A DNA stretch of 64,000 bases, taken from assembly GCA_964036045.1 (NCBI GenBank), contig OZ038382.1, positions 88,521,795-88,585,794 on the forward strand, read 5' to 3'. The notes beneath the pieces are model-generated. The model saw nothing but the letters and a program-made list of their open reading frames with translations. It was not told the origin of the DNA and made no database searches. Both the position numbers and the translations under genes were made by a program. Shown here piece by piece: positions 11,787-24,600 of this stretch. The DNA is from Eutreptiella sp. 'Long Island Sound 2002'. Taxonomy: Eukaryota > Euglenozoa > Euglenophyceae > Eutreptiales > Eutreptiaceae. The stretch's first letter is position 1. Every line of letters starts with the position of its first letter.

Positions 11787-12436
11787 GTTCAGGGCGTCCA
11801 GTACTCGCTTGTACCATCCGGTGTCACTCCGGATATGTAAGTCCTTGTCAGAGTGTACCTCCTTAGGTGCCCCATGGTGTTCGAACCATTGTTCAACCAA
11901 AATTTTCACAGTCTGTTCCCCTGTGATCTTTCTGTTGCAGGGAAACGCACACGTGAAACAGGTCAGGCCACACGTGACAACCAGACAACTGTCATAACCA
12001 CCAAACGTAGGCAGACCGTGGATGAAATCCAGGTACAACAGAGCATTAGCACAGTAGGGTATAGGCAGACGGAAGACCTGTCCCCGGTCACGTGAGTTGC
12101 TCTGTTTGCTGGCGTGACAGCCACAAGACTCCAGTATGGGCTGCATAGGAGCACGTAATTCAGCGCACGTTAATGGGGACTAGAAGAGCTCCCTGAAAAT
12201 TCAACAGAGCGTTTGCACCCTGTGTTCCCTTAACTGAGATGGGCCCACTGTAGGCAACCATGCAGTCGTGCCTTGGTTACAACTATAGGGTCTTCATAGT
12301 ACAGATATTGGTTATCTTTATACCAACGGTCACCGTCTATAAGGTGTGCCTCTAGGCCATCACTGAGGGAGTTGAATACGCATTGGTACTTCGCCTGGTA
12401 GTCTCTCAGACTCCAACCCTCCAGTACAACTGCAGT
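11787..12436 (-). repeat. Direct repeat 2: duplicated integrase segment of B
   Basis: This is the second copy of the 650-bp segment at 9,476-10,125, on the side that joins to RNase H. It keeps the Arg codon (CGA) that is TGA in the other copy. At its left edge (11,787) the integrase reading stops making sense because the insert begins; the matching continuation lies at 9,475 and below. Confidence 0.88.
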
Positions 12437-13253
12437 GCGCCTGGAAAGGTCCAGCTGGATGTCTGTGCACTGGAACGCCTCTTTGGCCAAAGCCTCCGAG
12501 CTCTCACCTAAGAGGGCGTTGAAGTTGTTACGAGATAAATAGTCAGCCATCTCGTTCTTTTTAGTCTGTATATCGTGGACACTCAACCTGAACTGACTGA
12601 GGCAAGTCCACCATCGCTTTAGTTTCGCTTTTTCAGGAGGGGGACCCTTCTGAAACGTTTTCACAGGCTCTTGGTCACAGAGCCAGACGATAGGGCTAGT
12701 GCCAAGCAGGCGGGACTGGAAAGAGAGCACGAGCATTCCAGCCAGTAGTTCCTGGTAGTAGGTACTGTAGTTGGATCGTGCTTGATTCCACTTCCAGTTC
12801 CAATGCTCAAGGGGCACCAGGCGCCATTCATTGGCAGGCTAGTCATGCTTCAAGGTACCATGGGCGGTTGAGACCTGAATTCTGAAACTGGCAGTGAGAT
12901 AGCTCAGCGGGGTTAAGCTCCTGCCAATGGTATCCGGTACCACCCCCCCCTACATCACAGGCATCTGTGACGAGTATTATCTCGCCCTTAGGGCGGGGTA
13001 CCCCCAGGCCGTTGGTAGAGGAAATTTTCTTCTTCAACTCCCAGAAACAGGCCTCCTCCTTGTCGGTCCACCGCCAAGGGTTGGCCCTTTTTATAAGGTT
13101 AGTCAAGAGGGTTGATGAATACGTAAAATTGTGCATATGGCGCCGACAAAAATTGCAGTTGCCAATAAAACTCCGGACGTCGTGGAGAGCCTTCTTAGGG
13201 TTGTTGCTCCTCTGCATGTCCTGCAGGGGCTGCATCTTAGATGCGGCTGGTTT
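12230..13253 (-). pseudogene. Element B RNase H and connection domain
   Basis: The minus strand encodes the RT thumb/connection (DVRSFIGNCNFCRRH), the start of RNase H (VTDACDVGGGG, with the first catalytic Asp) and its end (TYYQELLAGML, KNEMADYLSR). The frame is broken near 12,843 by a frameshift and a nearby TAG, so the pieces 12,843-13,253 and 12,230-12,817 are separate open stretches. It continues directly from the RT at 13,254 across a TGA. Confidence 0.82.
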
Positions 13254-15206
13254 TCACCAGCCATACCCAACGTCAAAACCTAGGTACTCCATCTCTTCAC
13301 ACATTAACGGACATTTCTCGAGTTTGATGCGGAGATGGTTCTCCTGACAGACGGTGAAAAACTCTTGTAGGAGGAGGATGTGATCCTGCTGGGTATTACT
13401 ACTCAGGCTCACGTCATCAATGTGTGCCTGCATCTCAGCCCCGCGGGAAAGCAGTTGGTGCAAAAGGGGTCTGCAGCTCAGGATATATAGGATTTTTTTC
13501 ATCAGTTCTTGAAAGAGTGCAGAGGCATTCGCGACACCGAAGGGCATGACCTTCCAGCCAATGACACGGCCCTTAGGGGTTACAAAGGCGAGCAGTTCTT
13601 GGGCTGCTGGGGTTAGGTCTACCTTCCAGAAGCTACTCTGCTTGTCCCTCTTAGTTTTGGATCGGCATTTAGCAATTCTCTCTAGGGTGTTCTCCATGTT
13701 GGGGATACTCTTTGAGCGGTTCTGGGTCTTTTTGTTGACCTCTCCGTAGTCAACGACCAAGCGCATGGTAGTGCAGCCAGGTTTAGCCACCAGAAAACAA
13801 GGGCTACAATGGCGGGAATGGTCCCCGTGTTTATACTCCTGGACGAGGTCACCGTCTATACATTCCTGGATCTGGCGTTCGATGTCGTCGATTTGGTCTT
13901 GTGGGGCGGGGTATGGACGCCGTATAACCACAGACCCCTCAAACTCGGCTTTGAGTTTGAAGTCGATCTGCACCAGTTTTTTGCAAGAGAGGGGTGGAGG
14001 CAAAGCTCCAAAAATCTCCTGGTATTTCCTGATGAGCTTACAGAGACGGGGGTCAAGGTTCATGCTCCCCAGTTTCTCAGAAAAATCCTTCTCAGCATGG
14101 AGATTGCTCTTCCCCTTTTCCTGTTTCTTCATACGCCCCATTGTTTCAGGGGGTAGTTCATCCTCCCAATGCTGGCGACCCTGCTTGGCATAGTGCAGGG
14201 AGTATACCAGAGGTACCTCAGAATCGGGAAGAGTCATTTCTTCATCATCCTCCTGGGACCATGTAGACGTTTTCCAGGTCCTCTTGAGGAGGTCCAGGCG
14301 GGTCCGTTGCTCGATACCCTCAGCCTTACCCCATAGAACCTGCTGGAGATCCTGTACGTTGTACCAAGAAAGGGGCATGTTGTTGGGTGAGGGTTTAGCC
14401 CCAGGTACCTGAACTGTAGGGTCATCCGTGGCCTGCATGGAGAAAACGGCGTGGTCATGAGACCCGGCATGATTGGACTCACGGAGATCCACGTCATCCA
14501 TAAGCAGCTGGGCTAGGAAAACGCTGTGCCTCATTATAAGCACCTCTGGGTCGACCGGGGGTATAGAACTGGCGATCTCGCTCAGGCGGTCGTCAGCATC
14601 AGCCAAGGGAGGGGAGACTGTTGGGGTCTCCTGCTCATGGGAGCACTCACGAGTCGTAGTGGTGACCGAAGAGTACCCGGATCTTTTCTTAAGATCAGGG
14701 AGGGTAAGGCCTCTGTTTTTGGCCGTCAACTCCTTGAGTACCACCTGGTCAAGGTGTCTCACTGGTACGGGGTTTAGAGAGCCATCGACGATGGACAAGA
14801 AACTGCCCCATTCAGGGGCGGGCATGTTCTCCCGAGAGTCCTCAGGGACGTACATTGGGCCGTTGAGGAGTTCAGTTCTTCCCACTGACAGACTGTCCAA
14901 CAGACGCCTCCCATAGGCGTGTTCCCCTGTGGTACCTGAGTCGGGGGTACACAGGACCAATCTCCATCCTTCACGGGCAACTTTGGTCAACACCTTAGCG
15001 ATTTGAAAGAATGGAGGGTTAGCATAACACAACCCCATCGATCTCCAATAGAAGCCATAGGTGTCATTGAGATATCGCGAACAATAGAGCTGCATCATGT
15101 GCTGCTCCTTACTCGCGAACAATTCCATCTGAACTTCATTCAGGTCTACCTGCAGGGCTGCCAGTCCATTTTTCAAGACGGGCCGAACCAACTGATAGTT
15201 TTCATT
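13254..15206 (-). pseudogene. Element B methyltransferase-like domain and reverse transcriptase
   Basis: A 645-residue open stretch starts at 15,191. Near its N terminus it has a region resembling N6-adenine methyltransferases (ELFAS ... CYANPPF ... LVLCTP), comparable to the domain found in DIRS-type retroelements. A linker follows, then a Ty3/gypsy reverse transcriptase with LVVDYGEVNKKT, VMPFGVANASALFQ and the active-site motif HIDD in place of YVDD. It ends at TGA 13,254 directly before connection-domain sequence, probably a Trp codon turned into TGA. It is separated from the protease by one in-frame TGA at 15,207. Confidence 0.85.
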
Positions 15207-15929
15207 TCAATAAGACCGGTTCACGTAGTGTAGACCGGATTCTTTTCGTCCGGACAGGTCCAGAGGGACAGAGAAAAGGCCACTGCCAAACTCGCAGTGA
15301 AGGGCATAGGCACTTTGCAAAAACAACAGTTTCACCTGGGGGTTACGGCGCAGGAAATCTGTGCCTATGACAATGTCAAACGCGTCGCTATCAAGCACTT
15401 TGCAGTGATGAGTGACTTCTTCATTGCCTAGACATACGGTCACATCCACCCTCCCCAGAGAATGGATGGTCCGACCATCTCCAACCCTTATGGCCACGGT
15501 TTTGGTATTCCAGATCTTGGCTTCCTTTACCAGTCTGCGGGCCACAATTGAAAGTGTGGCGCCCGTGTCCAAGACCGCCTTGTAAACCTGATCACCAATT
15601 TTCACGGTGATCCAGAAAACCAAATCCTCTTCCTCGGAGCTGCCCCCCTATTCCTCTTCAGGGAGCTTCACCCCAACCCCAGCAGCCTGCAGGCACTTAG
15701 AGTGCCAGTTGAGCCAGCGCTTCTTGGCGTTCTCGGTGCCCTTGTCGGCACCAGGAGCGCTGGGAGTGGAGGGCACAGTTCGCTTGTCATCTGGCTGCTG
15801 ACCCTCCGGGTTGGGGCCGGGTGCTCCTCTTCCACCAGTGGGGGGGTGGGGGGTTCCTTCGCCCTCTACCAGGGTTACCCTTACCGGCGGGTGCTCCTGC
15901 GGTGCCAGCTCCCCCCTCGGGTTTACCAC
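15207..15929 (-). pseudogene. Element B protease
   Basis: A retropepsin-type aspartic protease: the active-site motif VLDTGATLSIV is followed about 65 residues later by FDIVIGTDFL. It would cut the Gag-Pol polyprotein as a dimer. The same frame upstream (15,648-15,929) holds a Pro/Gly-rich linker and is interrupted by TAG at 15,648. The change from the gag frame to this frame occurs near 15,840 in a G/C-run and is probably an indel. No ATG precedes the protease, so it was made as part of a polyprotein. Confidence 0.85.
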
Positions 15930-16671
15930 CCTTACCGGCGTTCCTACGCCGCTCTTCTTCCGCTTTCTTAAGTTTTTCGGATTCGCGGCGTTTTATGTGG
16001 AATTCATCCTCATAATCCCTACGCTTGCCGCAATATCCGCACGTCATCGTGCGGCAGAAATGGTCCTGGTGCTTCACATTCTGACCATCTTTCGTTTTCT
16101 GCTTGCGCTGCAGTTGGAGCAGGCAAGCACTACGCCCATCACAGTCGGGGGCGTGGCAGGGTGTACCCTTGTCGTCCATAGGACGGCAGTAAAAAAGATT
16201 AGGTGCCCCTTTACCATTGGAGGGGGGGGGGGTCTCCTTCATGTGTTGCAACTGCCCACCTCGGCTCTTCCCAGGGTTAGAGTCGGGTTGAGCTGACCTC
16301 CCTCCCGGACCCTCCGCAGCAGGGGTCTCCCTTCGCACATGTTTGCGCACATACTTGTCCATGTGGGAGTCATTCACCCTCTCCATGGCCAATTTGATCA
16401 ACAGATCCACCAGGTCATCATAATAGTGCGTCCGATATTTCCTCTCGGATGTCTCCCTGCAGTTGTCCCATGTCCTGGGAGGAATCTTCCCCACGAGCCA
16501 CAGATGAGGCTCTGTAGGCCCATAGGACGTGGGGTTCATACGCCCCATGAGCTCTTCCAGCCGCGCCACAAACTGTGAGATACGGGCAGCTGTAGGGAAT
16601 TCGGGGAGTGGAGGCAACTCTTCATTCTCCGTTCGGACACTCAGGTCGATCTCATAGACTGCGTACATCTG
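15787..16671 (-). pseudogene. Element B gag, central and nucleocapsid part
   Basis: The 293-residue stretch starts right after the TAG at 16,672 and is in the same frame as the preceding gag piece. The first half is capsid-like (a gag fold is inferred from order only). The second half is Lys/Arg-rich with Cys/His clusters (CHAPDCDGRSACLL and CRTMTCGYCGKRRDYEDEFH) that look like zinc-binding nucleocapsid modules. The last residue of the second cluster is not Cys. The final ~45 residues are out of frame because of the shift near 15,840. Confidence 0.75.
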
Positions 16672-17252
16672 CTACAGTCTTTTTAGGAAGTCGCCCCAGT
16701 TCGAGCTCTTCCTGATAGCGGTCTTGACTTGCCGCTGAAGAAATTTCCTTTTGCACGACTTTTTGATAAGCGTGCATTTGGTCCAGACATCAGGATGTTG
16801 CTGACCCGTGAGGAGCAAATACTCAGAAGACTTCTCAGCCCACTCAGGCAGGTTTTTGGGATCGAACTCGGGCAGTTCGATCTGAAGGTTCGCTGTAGCG
16901 ATGGCCTTTGTTCCCCTACCTGGTACACCTGGGTCACCTGTTCCACCTGAGGGGGCTGAGGGGTGCGTGGTGGCCAATGGCGCTAGCTCTTCATCTCTGC
17001 TTTTGTGGTGTCGCCTACAGTGCAGACAGGCACGGCCCTCACAAGGGGGTGGCAAGGGCCAGGACAGTTGTCCATAGGAGAGCTGGGGATACCTGTGCAG
17101 CTTTTCACATCCCTGGTCAAAAGTTCCACACCAGGAGACATGGTAGGTGGAGGCTTCTTCAAATCAGAGAGCCCCAGTTTACTCTTGAGTGCTGCTGACA
17201 ATGCACTCAGATCAGGGTCTTGATGACCTGCACCGAGGACCCGGGAAAGTAG
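16672..17252 (-). pseudogene. Element B gag, N-terminal part, cut by element A
   Basis: Two open pieces in different frames (16,983-17,252 and 16,672-17,055) together give the N-terminal gag region, with the shift near 17,000. It ends at 17,252, where element A begins. Removing A and one GTAG copy joins codon CTA to GAT and to an ATG at 34,339-34,341, so this is the very start of gag. A TAG at 16,672 separates it from the next piece. Confidence 0.78.
17249..17252. repeat. Target-site duplication (left) of element A
   Basis: GTAG directly precedes the TG of the left LTR and recurs at 34,332-34,335 directly after the CA of the right LTR. Four bases fits Ty3/gypsy integrases. Confidence 0.85.
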
Positions 17253-20189
17253 TGACGCGTTCCCGTGGGGGGCCGGCCACGGGACGCTGCGGAGACACGC
17301 ACAGGTGAGCAGGCAGGCAATGCACTACGCTCACAAGGGCATCAATGCGCTCATGTCATGTGACAAAGCGTTTCAGAATCCTTGCCACTCTGCAAAGAGG
17401 GAACAAAAGTATGTACAACAACACATCAGGATATGTACACATGGGGTTAAGACTGGACTGGGGTAAGGGCATCACAGGACAATAGACACTCAGTCCCAAC
17501 TCATATCCCAATCCCAGGTCCGACCCTCTCAGTGGCTGGTGGGGGCGGGGGCTCAAACACAACCCATGCCCTGCTCAGTCCGGACCCTGAAACCCTGCCA
17601 ATAGGGGGGGTGTACCGCCCAGCCACAAGCGAGTTCCTGGAAGCCAAGGAACCCCAAGGCCAACTGACAATGGCTCCCTATGCTCCCTCAACGGCAGGTC
17701 CCAACTCCCCTCTGGGCCAGAGATATGGCCCCGCCATTATCACCCGGGAGTTGGTAGCTGAAAATGGGCTGTTTCAGCCCAAACTGATATTAGCTTGGAA
17801 AACTCCAAAATTGACCCCTCGTCCGGACCCGCCAGAGGTAGGGACGAGGCAACTGACCCTATGCCCTTCGAGTACGAACTCCCTGGAGCCCTCACCCAAC
17901 TTAGTTCCCTCTGAGGTCCCGGCATCAGGGCAACACATGTTCGTCAAGTGGGGTCATGATGCCAAAATCACCAAAATTGGCGTCATACCCACGCGTGGTT
18001 TGCCCGGCCAAGGTAAGGGCAATGGCTCACATGGTAGGAGGCAGGACCTAGGACTTATATCTGAGTGTACAACTTGAATTTAGGTCCGGGCTCCCTATGG
18101 GCTCAGAGGAATGGGGCCGCCAATTGACCACACGGATGGGGGAAATTGGGGTCCCAAAATCGGGTCATTTTGGCTGCTTGAAATGAGCCAAAATTCGGTG
18201 TGCTCCCAATAGTATATCTCCACGCCGGCTTGGAGATCGAATCCGCCATTCCATACGCGATCCACCGGGAGTCGAACAGAGACTCCCAGGCCCTTGGCTT
18301 TCAGAGATCTGCATGCCACTCAGCGTGGTGACGATCCCAATTGGGTCCACAAATGCCAAAATTGCAAATCTGCCCACACTCACTTTGGGCTAGCGCCTTA
18401 ACGAAGGTAGCTCCGCTTCGCCCACGTGGTGTGTGGACCATGGGGACCATTACCCATAACACCCAGGTCATATATGGTCCATTGGTCCATGCGTCCGGCG
18501 TGCACGAGGGTTAGAACATATTGCACGGCGGGCAGCAAAAGTGGAAAATTGCTCAAAATGGCCAAAAATGCGCACACTCATGCTTGGGGCAAATGAGGCA
18601 CATGCCCGACTCGGACCGGAGTGTGCCATAGGATTGGTATCAACTCCTATGTGTCCAACATATCTTTTGGGCGTCGCCCAACTCCTCCGGTTTTGGGAAT
18701 GGCAGGGTCGCCAAGTGGGCCCATGATTTGGGATGGTCCCAAATTGCCAACATGGCGGCCACGGTATGCCAAGCTCAAGAGGAGTTATTCGCCGGGTCCA
18801 AGATATGTTGGGCACCGAAGTATGTACCCCCATATCATAATTGGGTCATGATGTCAATTGAGCGCCACGTTGAAATACAAGGTCACCACTTGACATCATG
18901 ACGGGCCAAAAACGGCAAAATTGGCACAAAGATACACAAAAGTGCCTTGAAAGGTGCACAATTATATTATAATATCTTCGGCTTGCATCGTGCAATCAAC
19001 TAATCCTTCTAAACACAATGACTTGACACCATTGACCTTCGATCCCACGTATGTGCTCCACTTGGGGCGCTTGGAAAGGTTACGAGCGCTACTTCCCAAG
19101 TGGGCACATGAAAATATGGAAAATTGCAAAACACACACTTTGCTCCCAACGCATCGCTTTGGGATCGCCCTACAAGCTTCCCTTCACGAAGGTTAGGCTT
19201 GCAATTCATCGTGGGGAGTATGGAGAAGGGGCTTGCACAATATGCGGTCCATTGGCGGGCTTGGCTTGGAGTAATGGACCCGCCAAATGGGCACGCAACA
19301 CAACACATGGCACATACCACATATTGCCCAAAAAGGTAGCTCCCACCACGATATGTCATGCCCCTCCAAGGGCATAACTTTGTGTCTATCGCTCATAGGA
19401 ACTCAAGGAGAGTTCTTATGCAACACCAACACTTGCGCGCTACACTCGAAAGTTATCTTAACGCACGCAATGTCATGGCCAAAGAGTTATAACGCAAACT
19501 CTGCCCTCTTGACCATGATCCATTACACTAGCGCGCACGTGTGGAAACGCAAGGCATTTAATGCTTCCTAAATTACGTCGGGAGCATTGTGAATACATCC
19601 CACGTTTCCTTATCGTCAATACTCGCAAGCGACACGCGATATGACCCTCACAAGTGGCCTCACGAATCAACTTTGTTTTGCCCATATCTTTGAGTCAAAT
19701 GGAGGGCAAGAAAAAAGGAAGGTTGATTCGTGCATAGGGAAGCACGTAGGTCCACTCGAAAGAGGTCAAATCAAGTGCGGGGATGTCGAAGTCGAAAATC
19801 CGATTTTGACATCCTGAAAAATTTGGATTAAGGTTGCGAGTATTAATTATGAAAATTGCGGATGCATCAATGCAGTTCCTGGCGACTTTGGAGCCTTCGT
19901 CGCGGATAGTGTTAAAATTTCCATTAATTACAGTTAAACTGGCGGTTACGGTAAAGTCGCGATCCAACCGCCAGCAGTCAAAATAGTGAGTATCAGAACG
20001 GAAGCGTAAAAATTGACGGAAACATTATGAAAATAAAACCCTGTTGATTCCTGATATTCTGATACACAAATCTCCGCTGGCGGTGCATCGGTTGCCGATG
20101 CGGGGCTTCACGGCACGGAACATGGGGTTAGTGGACCGGAGGCCGGTTGTATGCCGTAACCTGGCCATGGGGTTCTGGGTACCGCTTCA
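17253..20189 (-). repeat. 3' LTR of element A
   Basis: 2,937 bp. On the minus strand it starts TGAAGCGG at 20,189 and ends at 17,253. It matches 31,395-34,331 over its whole length without net indels and the LTR of element C in opposite orientation. The copy of the self-primer site is at 17,365-17,375. Confidence 0.95.
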
Positions 20190-20202
20190 CCCCCCTCCTT
20201 AG
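20190..20202 (-). promoter_or_regulatory. Polypurine tract of element A
   Basis: Read on the minus strand, a purine-rich AAGGAGGGGGG run ends immediately before the LTR, as in element C (4,551-4,566). Confidence 0.78.
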
Positions 20203-21659
20203 AGCAAACCCTGGGGGGGGCTCGATAACACCCACGCATGGCAGCGGGTACCCAGGACCACTTCCTGAAAGGGGGGGGGGTGTCACATCCTCACTTCAGT
20301 GAGTCACAGTAAGATAGGTATGATGCTGTATAAGCTTGTAGCACATGTATAGTATCAAGTATCAAGTCCCGGGTCCTGGCGGCGATTGTTCGGCATCAAA
20401 AGGACCCGTTAACCCATACCAGGCGCACCGGGTGCCGGCTGCTACGGTCACCACCACAGTGGCAGTGGCATACACGGCCAACATAGGCGACACACGACGA
20501 CCGAGGTGGTCCCACAAGTCGAGAGCGACCACAAAGATCCATCAGGCTACCCCAAGCTTCCCAAGGCCCGCCGACTGGGGAGAGTCCCCACGGGTCCTTC
20601 CTCGGGCGCACCATGTCCATATCCATACGACGCGAGTCCAGAGTGCCATAGTCGAACTCCTCAAGAACCCCAAATCTTAAGGGAACTCCTCCTGAAGGGA
20701 TCGGGCATCAAGGCCCTCTTTTCCCTCGCCCTACTGCCACGAACGCCATACATGAGGGAGTCCTCATGCAGTGTGGGCGGAGGCGTCGACTCCTCAAACC
20801 ACCAGTTTCCCAGGCAGACTGACCGAGGTCAGGAGCACCGGAGGCCGCCATCCGAATGCAAGTGCGTCTGCGAGTCGGTAGGCTCACACTGGGACTGACA
20901 GTGGCGGACCGCTGGGAGTGTAGTCAGGCAACTGGGCTTCCCGCCTGGCGCCATCAGGATCTCCACACATCACAGCGAATAGGGCAACACGGTATCACAG
21001 GCACTCAAACAGAAGAACATGTAATCAAGTACTGGTCCAGGCTGGACCAGGCTGTAAGAATATGTACACGGCGACTCAAGGCGCCTCTGTATCCCGATTC
21101 GTGGTGAAAAGCAGTCCATCCCTCAGCGATGGGCTGATGACACTTAACATACAGATGCACATATCCTGGAGGGCAGAAAAACAAGCAATAATCTGGGTAA
21201 ATAGGCGTGTAAACACGCTCTGGACAGAGCGCCAAACCACGCCACGGTCAGGATAAGGCAATGCAGGAGGGTGGACGGGAAAACGCCTGAGTTCAGGCCA
21301 TATATAGTCAGCTGACACACGTCGACTGGTCTGGATTCCGCAAGTGCCATGGAACCAGACCACACCAAAAATTCGCAATGCCGATGACAGCGGCATCCGT
21401 TGCGCAACGTCGTATGGGCTTCAAGGCCCCAAGAGCTCAGAAAAATGAAGGTCAGTCGCCCTACCTGGTTTCCCAAGGATTCAGCAGGTGGGGAGTGACG
21501 AATAGAATTGAAAGAGAGGGGCCATCCTCCTCTGGATTCAGCAGGGGGGGGTATATGGCCACTCCGTCACCGAAAGATGGAAGAGAGCGAGCAAGTAAGG
21601 GACGATTCGTCGGCCTCACAAGCGCTCAAAACGCATCAGGGGAGAGCTCAGGGCGCTGA
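20203..21659 (-). other. 3' untranslated region of element A
   Basis: About 1.46 kb between the pol stop and the polypurine tract, homologous to 3,082-4,550 in element C. No conserved reading frame is seen. A G-run at about 20,270-20,280 and the inverted repeat across the polypurine tract are the only structures noted. Confidence 0.75.
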
Positions 21660-24600
21660 TCAGGCACCCCTGGCTGCAATCGCCCGGGTGAGTGCTGCCA
21701 AGTCCGAAACGTGGATCTTGGTCTTGTGCTTGCGGATGTACTCCATGAAGGGAGTATTGACCCGCGGCACGAACGAGGAGACGGGTTCCCAGGTGTCGTG
21801 GGACGGCCCATAGCCTCGCCAACGAACCTTGAACTCCAGACCTCCGGGTGCCGAGGCCTTCGGACGCTGAGCCAGGATCTTCTCGACAGTATAGTCGTCC
21901 TGCTCAACATAGTCGTCGTCCGAATCGGCCTCATGTTTGGCGTAGTCCAGGGACACATGTCGGCCACGGAGGTCGGGTTCCCGCACACGGAGTTGACTCT
22001 CGTGGCGCTCCCGGAACTGTCCGTGACCCACCTTGATGCGGTAGGTGTCCTCACCAATCCTGCGGACCACCTCGCCGGGCGTGAACCAGGTTTTGGTGCG
22101 GTGGGTGCCCATAGAGCGGGGTCTGATCACCCACACCGGGTCTCCCACCCTGAACTTCTGCGCTGTCGAGCTCGGGGCGGACTTCTGACGCTCAGCATGC
22201 TCCTTCTCAAGCTGCTGGCGGATGTCCCGCGCCGTTTGCTCTTGCCGCGCGAAGAACTCCTTGGCATCCATAGCCATGCCATCACCAGACAAGGGAAGTC
22301 CCCTACCCAGGGGGTCCCTGCCGAAGAGAATCTGGTGAGGGGACAAACCGCCCGGAGTGGGGGTGTCATGATGGGCCTTCAGAGCAGGCCACATCTCCTC
22401 AAACCAGTTCCGACGTGGATTGGTGATGTGGATCTTGCGCAGCTTCTCGAACAGCTGCCGTCCAGCCACTTCAGCACGGCCGTTGGACCGGCTGAGATAG
22501 GCGACGCTCTTGGCATGACGTATTCCCATGAGGGAACACATAGCCTTGAACCAGCCACCAGTAAACTGGGGCCCTCGGTCACTGCAAATGGTGCGGGGGA
22601 TGTCAAAGACGGTCAGCCAATGACGAATCATCATGACTGCCACTTCCTTGGCAAGCAACCCCTTTTTGCGTGCCGGAACGGCTACAACGTAGCCGCTGTG
22701 GCGGTCCACACAGAGAACCACACAGTCAAAGGTCTCCTTGCCAATGTGCACTTCGGGCATGGAGAAGACGTCCATGGCCACACTCTCCATGGGCTGGTCA
22801 GGAACCGGGGTCCATTGGGGTTCCCCCTTGACGTTCCGGTTATCGGGATTGCAGGCCTGACAGACCGAGCAACCCTTCCTGACCTTCTTGATGGCGGTGT
22901 AGAGAACGATATGGTCGATCTCGAACCGACGCTGCATGTCAAGAGCTTGCTTCTTGACCCCTGGGTGCAGCATGTGGTGGTGCCAAGCTTCACACAGCTC
23001 GAGCACCCGGGACTCTGGTACTAGCAACTTACCACTCCGGTAGAGCTTGCCATCTTCCTCAGTCAGCCCCTTTGGCCACTTCTGCCCGTCATCAGGGTCG
23101 GTCACAGCCCTATACTCGGCCGCAAAGGCCTCAGACTTGGCGTAATCGTCGGTCCAGTCGTCCTGGAGGCAAGACTCCGGGAAGAGGTGCTTGTCGGACT
23201 CAGTTCCCACAGGGGGTGCCGGCCCGAGCCTTCCGCCCGCGGCACCCACGAGGGCGAGTACACTGACTGTTCTGCTCACCCTCGAAGCGAGGGGGGCATC
23301 TGCAGCCATGACGACGAAGCATTTAGCACCCTCCTCCTCCATCAGGCGCTCCAATTCGATGATCCTCTTGGCTTCAGCGGTCTCAGCCTCATCGCCATGG
23401 GCAGAGATGTCCTGCATGCCCTTGCTGGCGGGATAGGCCCACCTACTGAGACAGTCCGCCACAGTGTTATCCTTTCCAGGAATATACACAACCGTGAGGT
23501 CGAACTTGGCCAAGGTCTCATGCCATCTTGCCCGTCGGGAGGCGGGACCTGAGGGGGTGTCCACGTGCTCCTTGTGCCACGACTGCAGACTCTGATGGTC
23601 GGTGCAGACGGTGACGGGATGGAGGGCTATGTACCCAGCCCATTTGCTGAGAGCCATGACGATGGCATATGCCTCCTTTTCACGGGGCGTCCACGTCCGT
23701 CTCTGGCCTTCCGCCAGGACTCGGCTCCAGAAGGCCACGGGCACGTGCCTCCCGTCGTCAAGCACTTGCTCCAACACAGCGCCAATGGCGTAGTCGGAAG
23801 CGTCGGTGCGCAGGACGAACCCCCGGTCGGGATCCACGAGGTGCAGACCCACTGCGGATAGCAGCGCCTGCTTCATCCCCTCAAAGGCACGGTCGGACTC
23901 TTCAGTCCAGACCAGAGCCTTCTTGGACCCCTTCTTGGTCTCCTCTCGGTTGCCCTTGAGCATGGTCGTCATGGGGGCTGCATACTCGGCATACATTTTG
24001 ATATACCCCGAGTAGTAGTTGCAGAACCCCAGATACGCCCGTAGCTCAGAGACCGTTTTGGGCTTTTCCCAGTGCTCAATCGCAGCCACCTTGCAAGGTA
24101 TGGGCTTTCGCTGCCCGTTCCCGACTACGTGGCCAGCGAAGACCACCTCGCTTACCGCAATGGTGGCCTTGTCACTGCTGCCCGTGAGTTTGTGCCGAAC
24201 CAGAAGGTCCAGCACTCGAGTGACGTCCCTCTCGTGTGCCTCCAGGAGCTCCTCGTAGCTCATGCTGGGGTCCCCGGACGCGATGATCACGTCGTCCACG
24301 AAGGGGTCCGCACAGTCGCGCACCGGCTCAAGCAGGTTCTCCAGCATCCGCTGAAAAGCCGCATTGCCGTTCGTAACGCCCATAGGCATCACCTTCCACT
24401 GGAGAGGTCCAAGTGGGGTGCTCATGGCTGTGCAGGCACGGGACTCTTCGGCGAGAGGCATCTGATGATAACCATGTTTCAGGTCAATCACCGTGAAGAT
24501 CCTCCGCCGGTGTTGCTTTTGCAGCATGTCCTCAATGAGGGGCAGCGTATAGCTGTCGTGCTGCGTTTGGGCGTTCAGGCCGCGGTAGTCGACCACGAGC

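Larger units (their letters stand above)
7593..17252 (-). mobile_element. Element B: decayed Ty3/gypsy chromovirus
   Basis: On the minus strand it encodes gag, zinc-binding nucleocapsid, protease, methyltransferase-like domain, reverse transcriptase, RNase H, integrase and chromodomain, in that order. The reading is broken by many stops and several frameshifts, so this is an old copy. It is interrupted by element A inside gag (its start codon is at 34,339-34,341) and by a 1.66-kb insert with a duplication inside integrase. Proteins are only distantly related to those of A and C. Confidence 0.88.
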
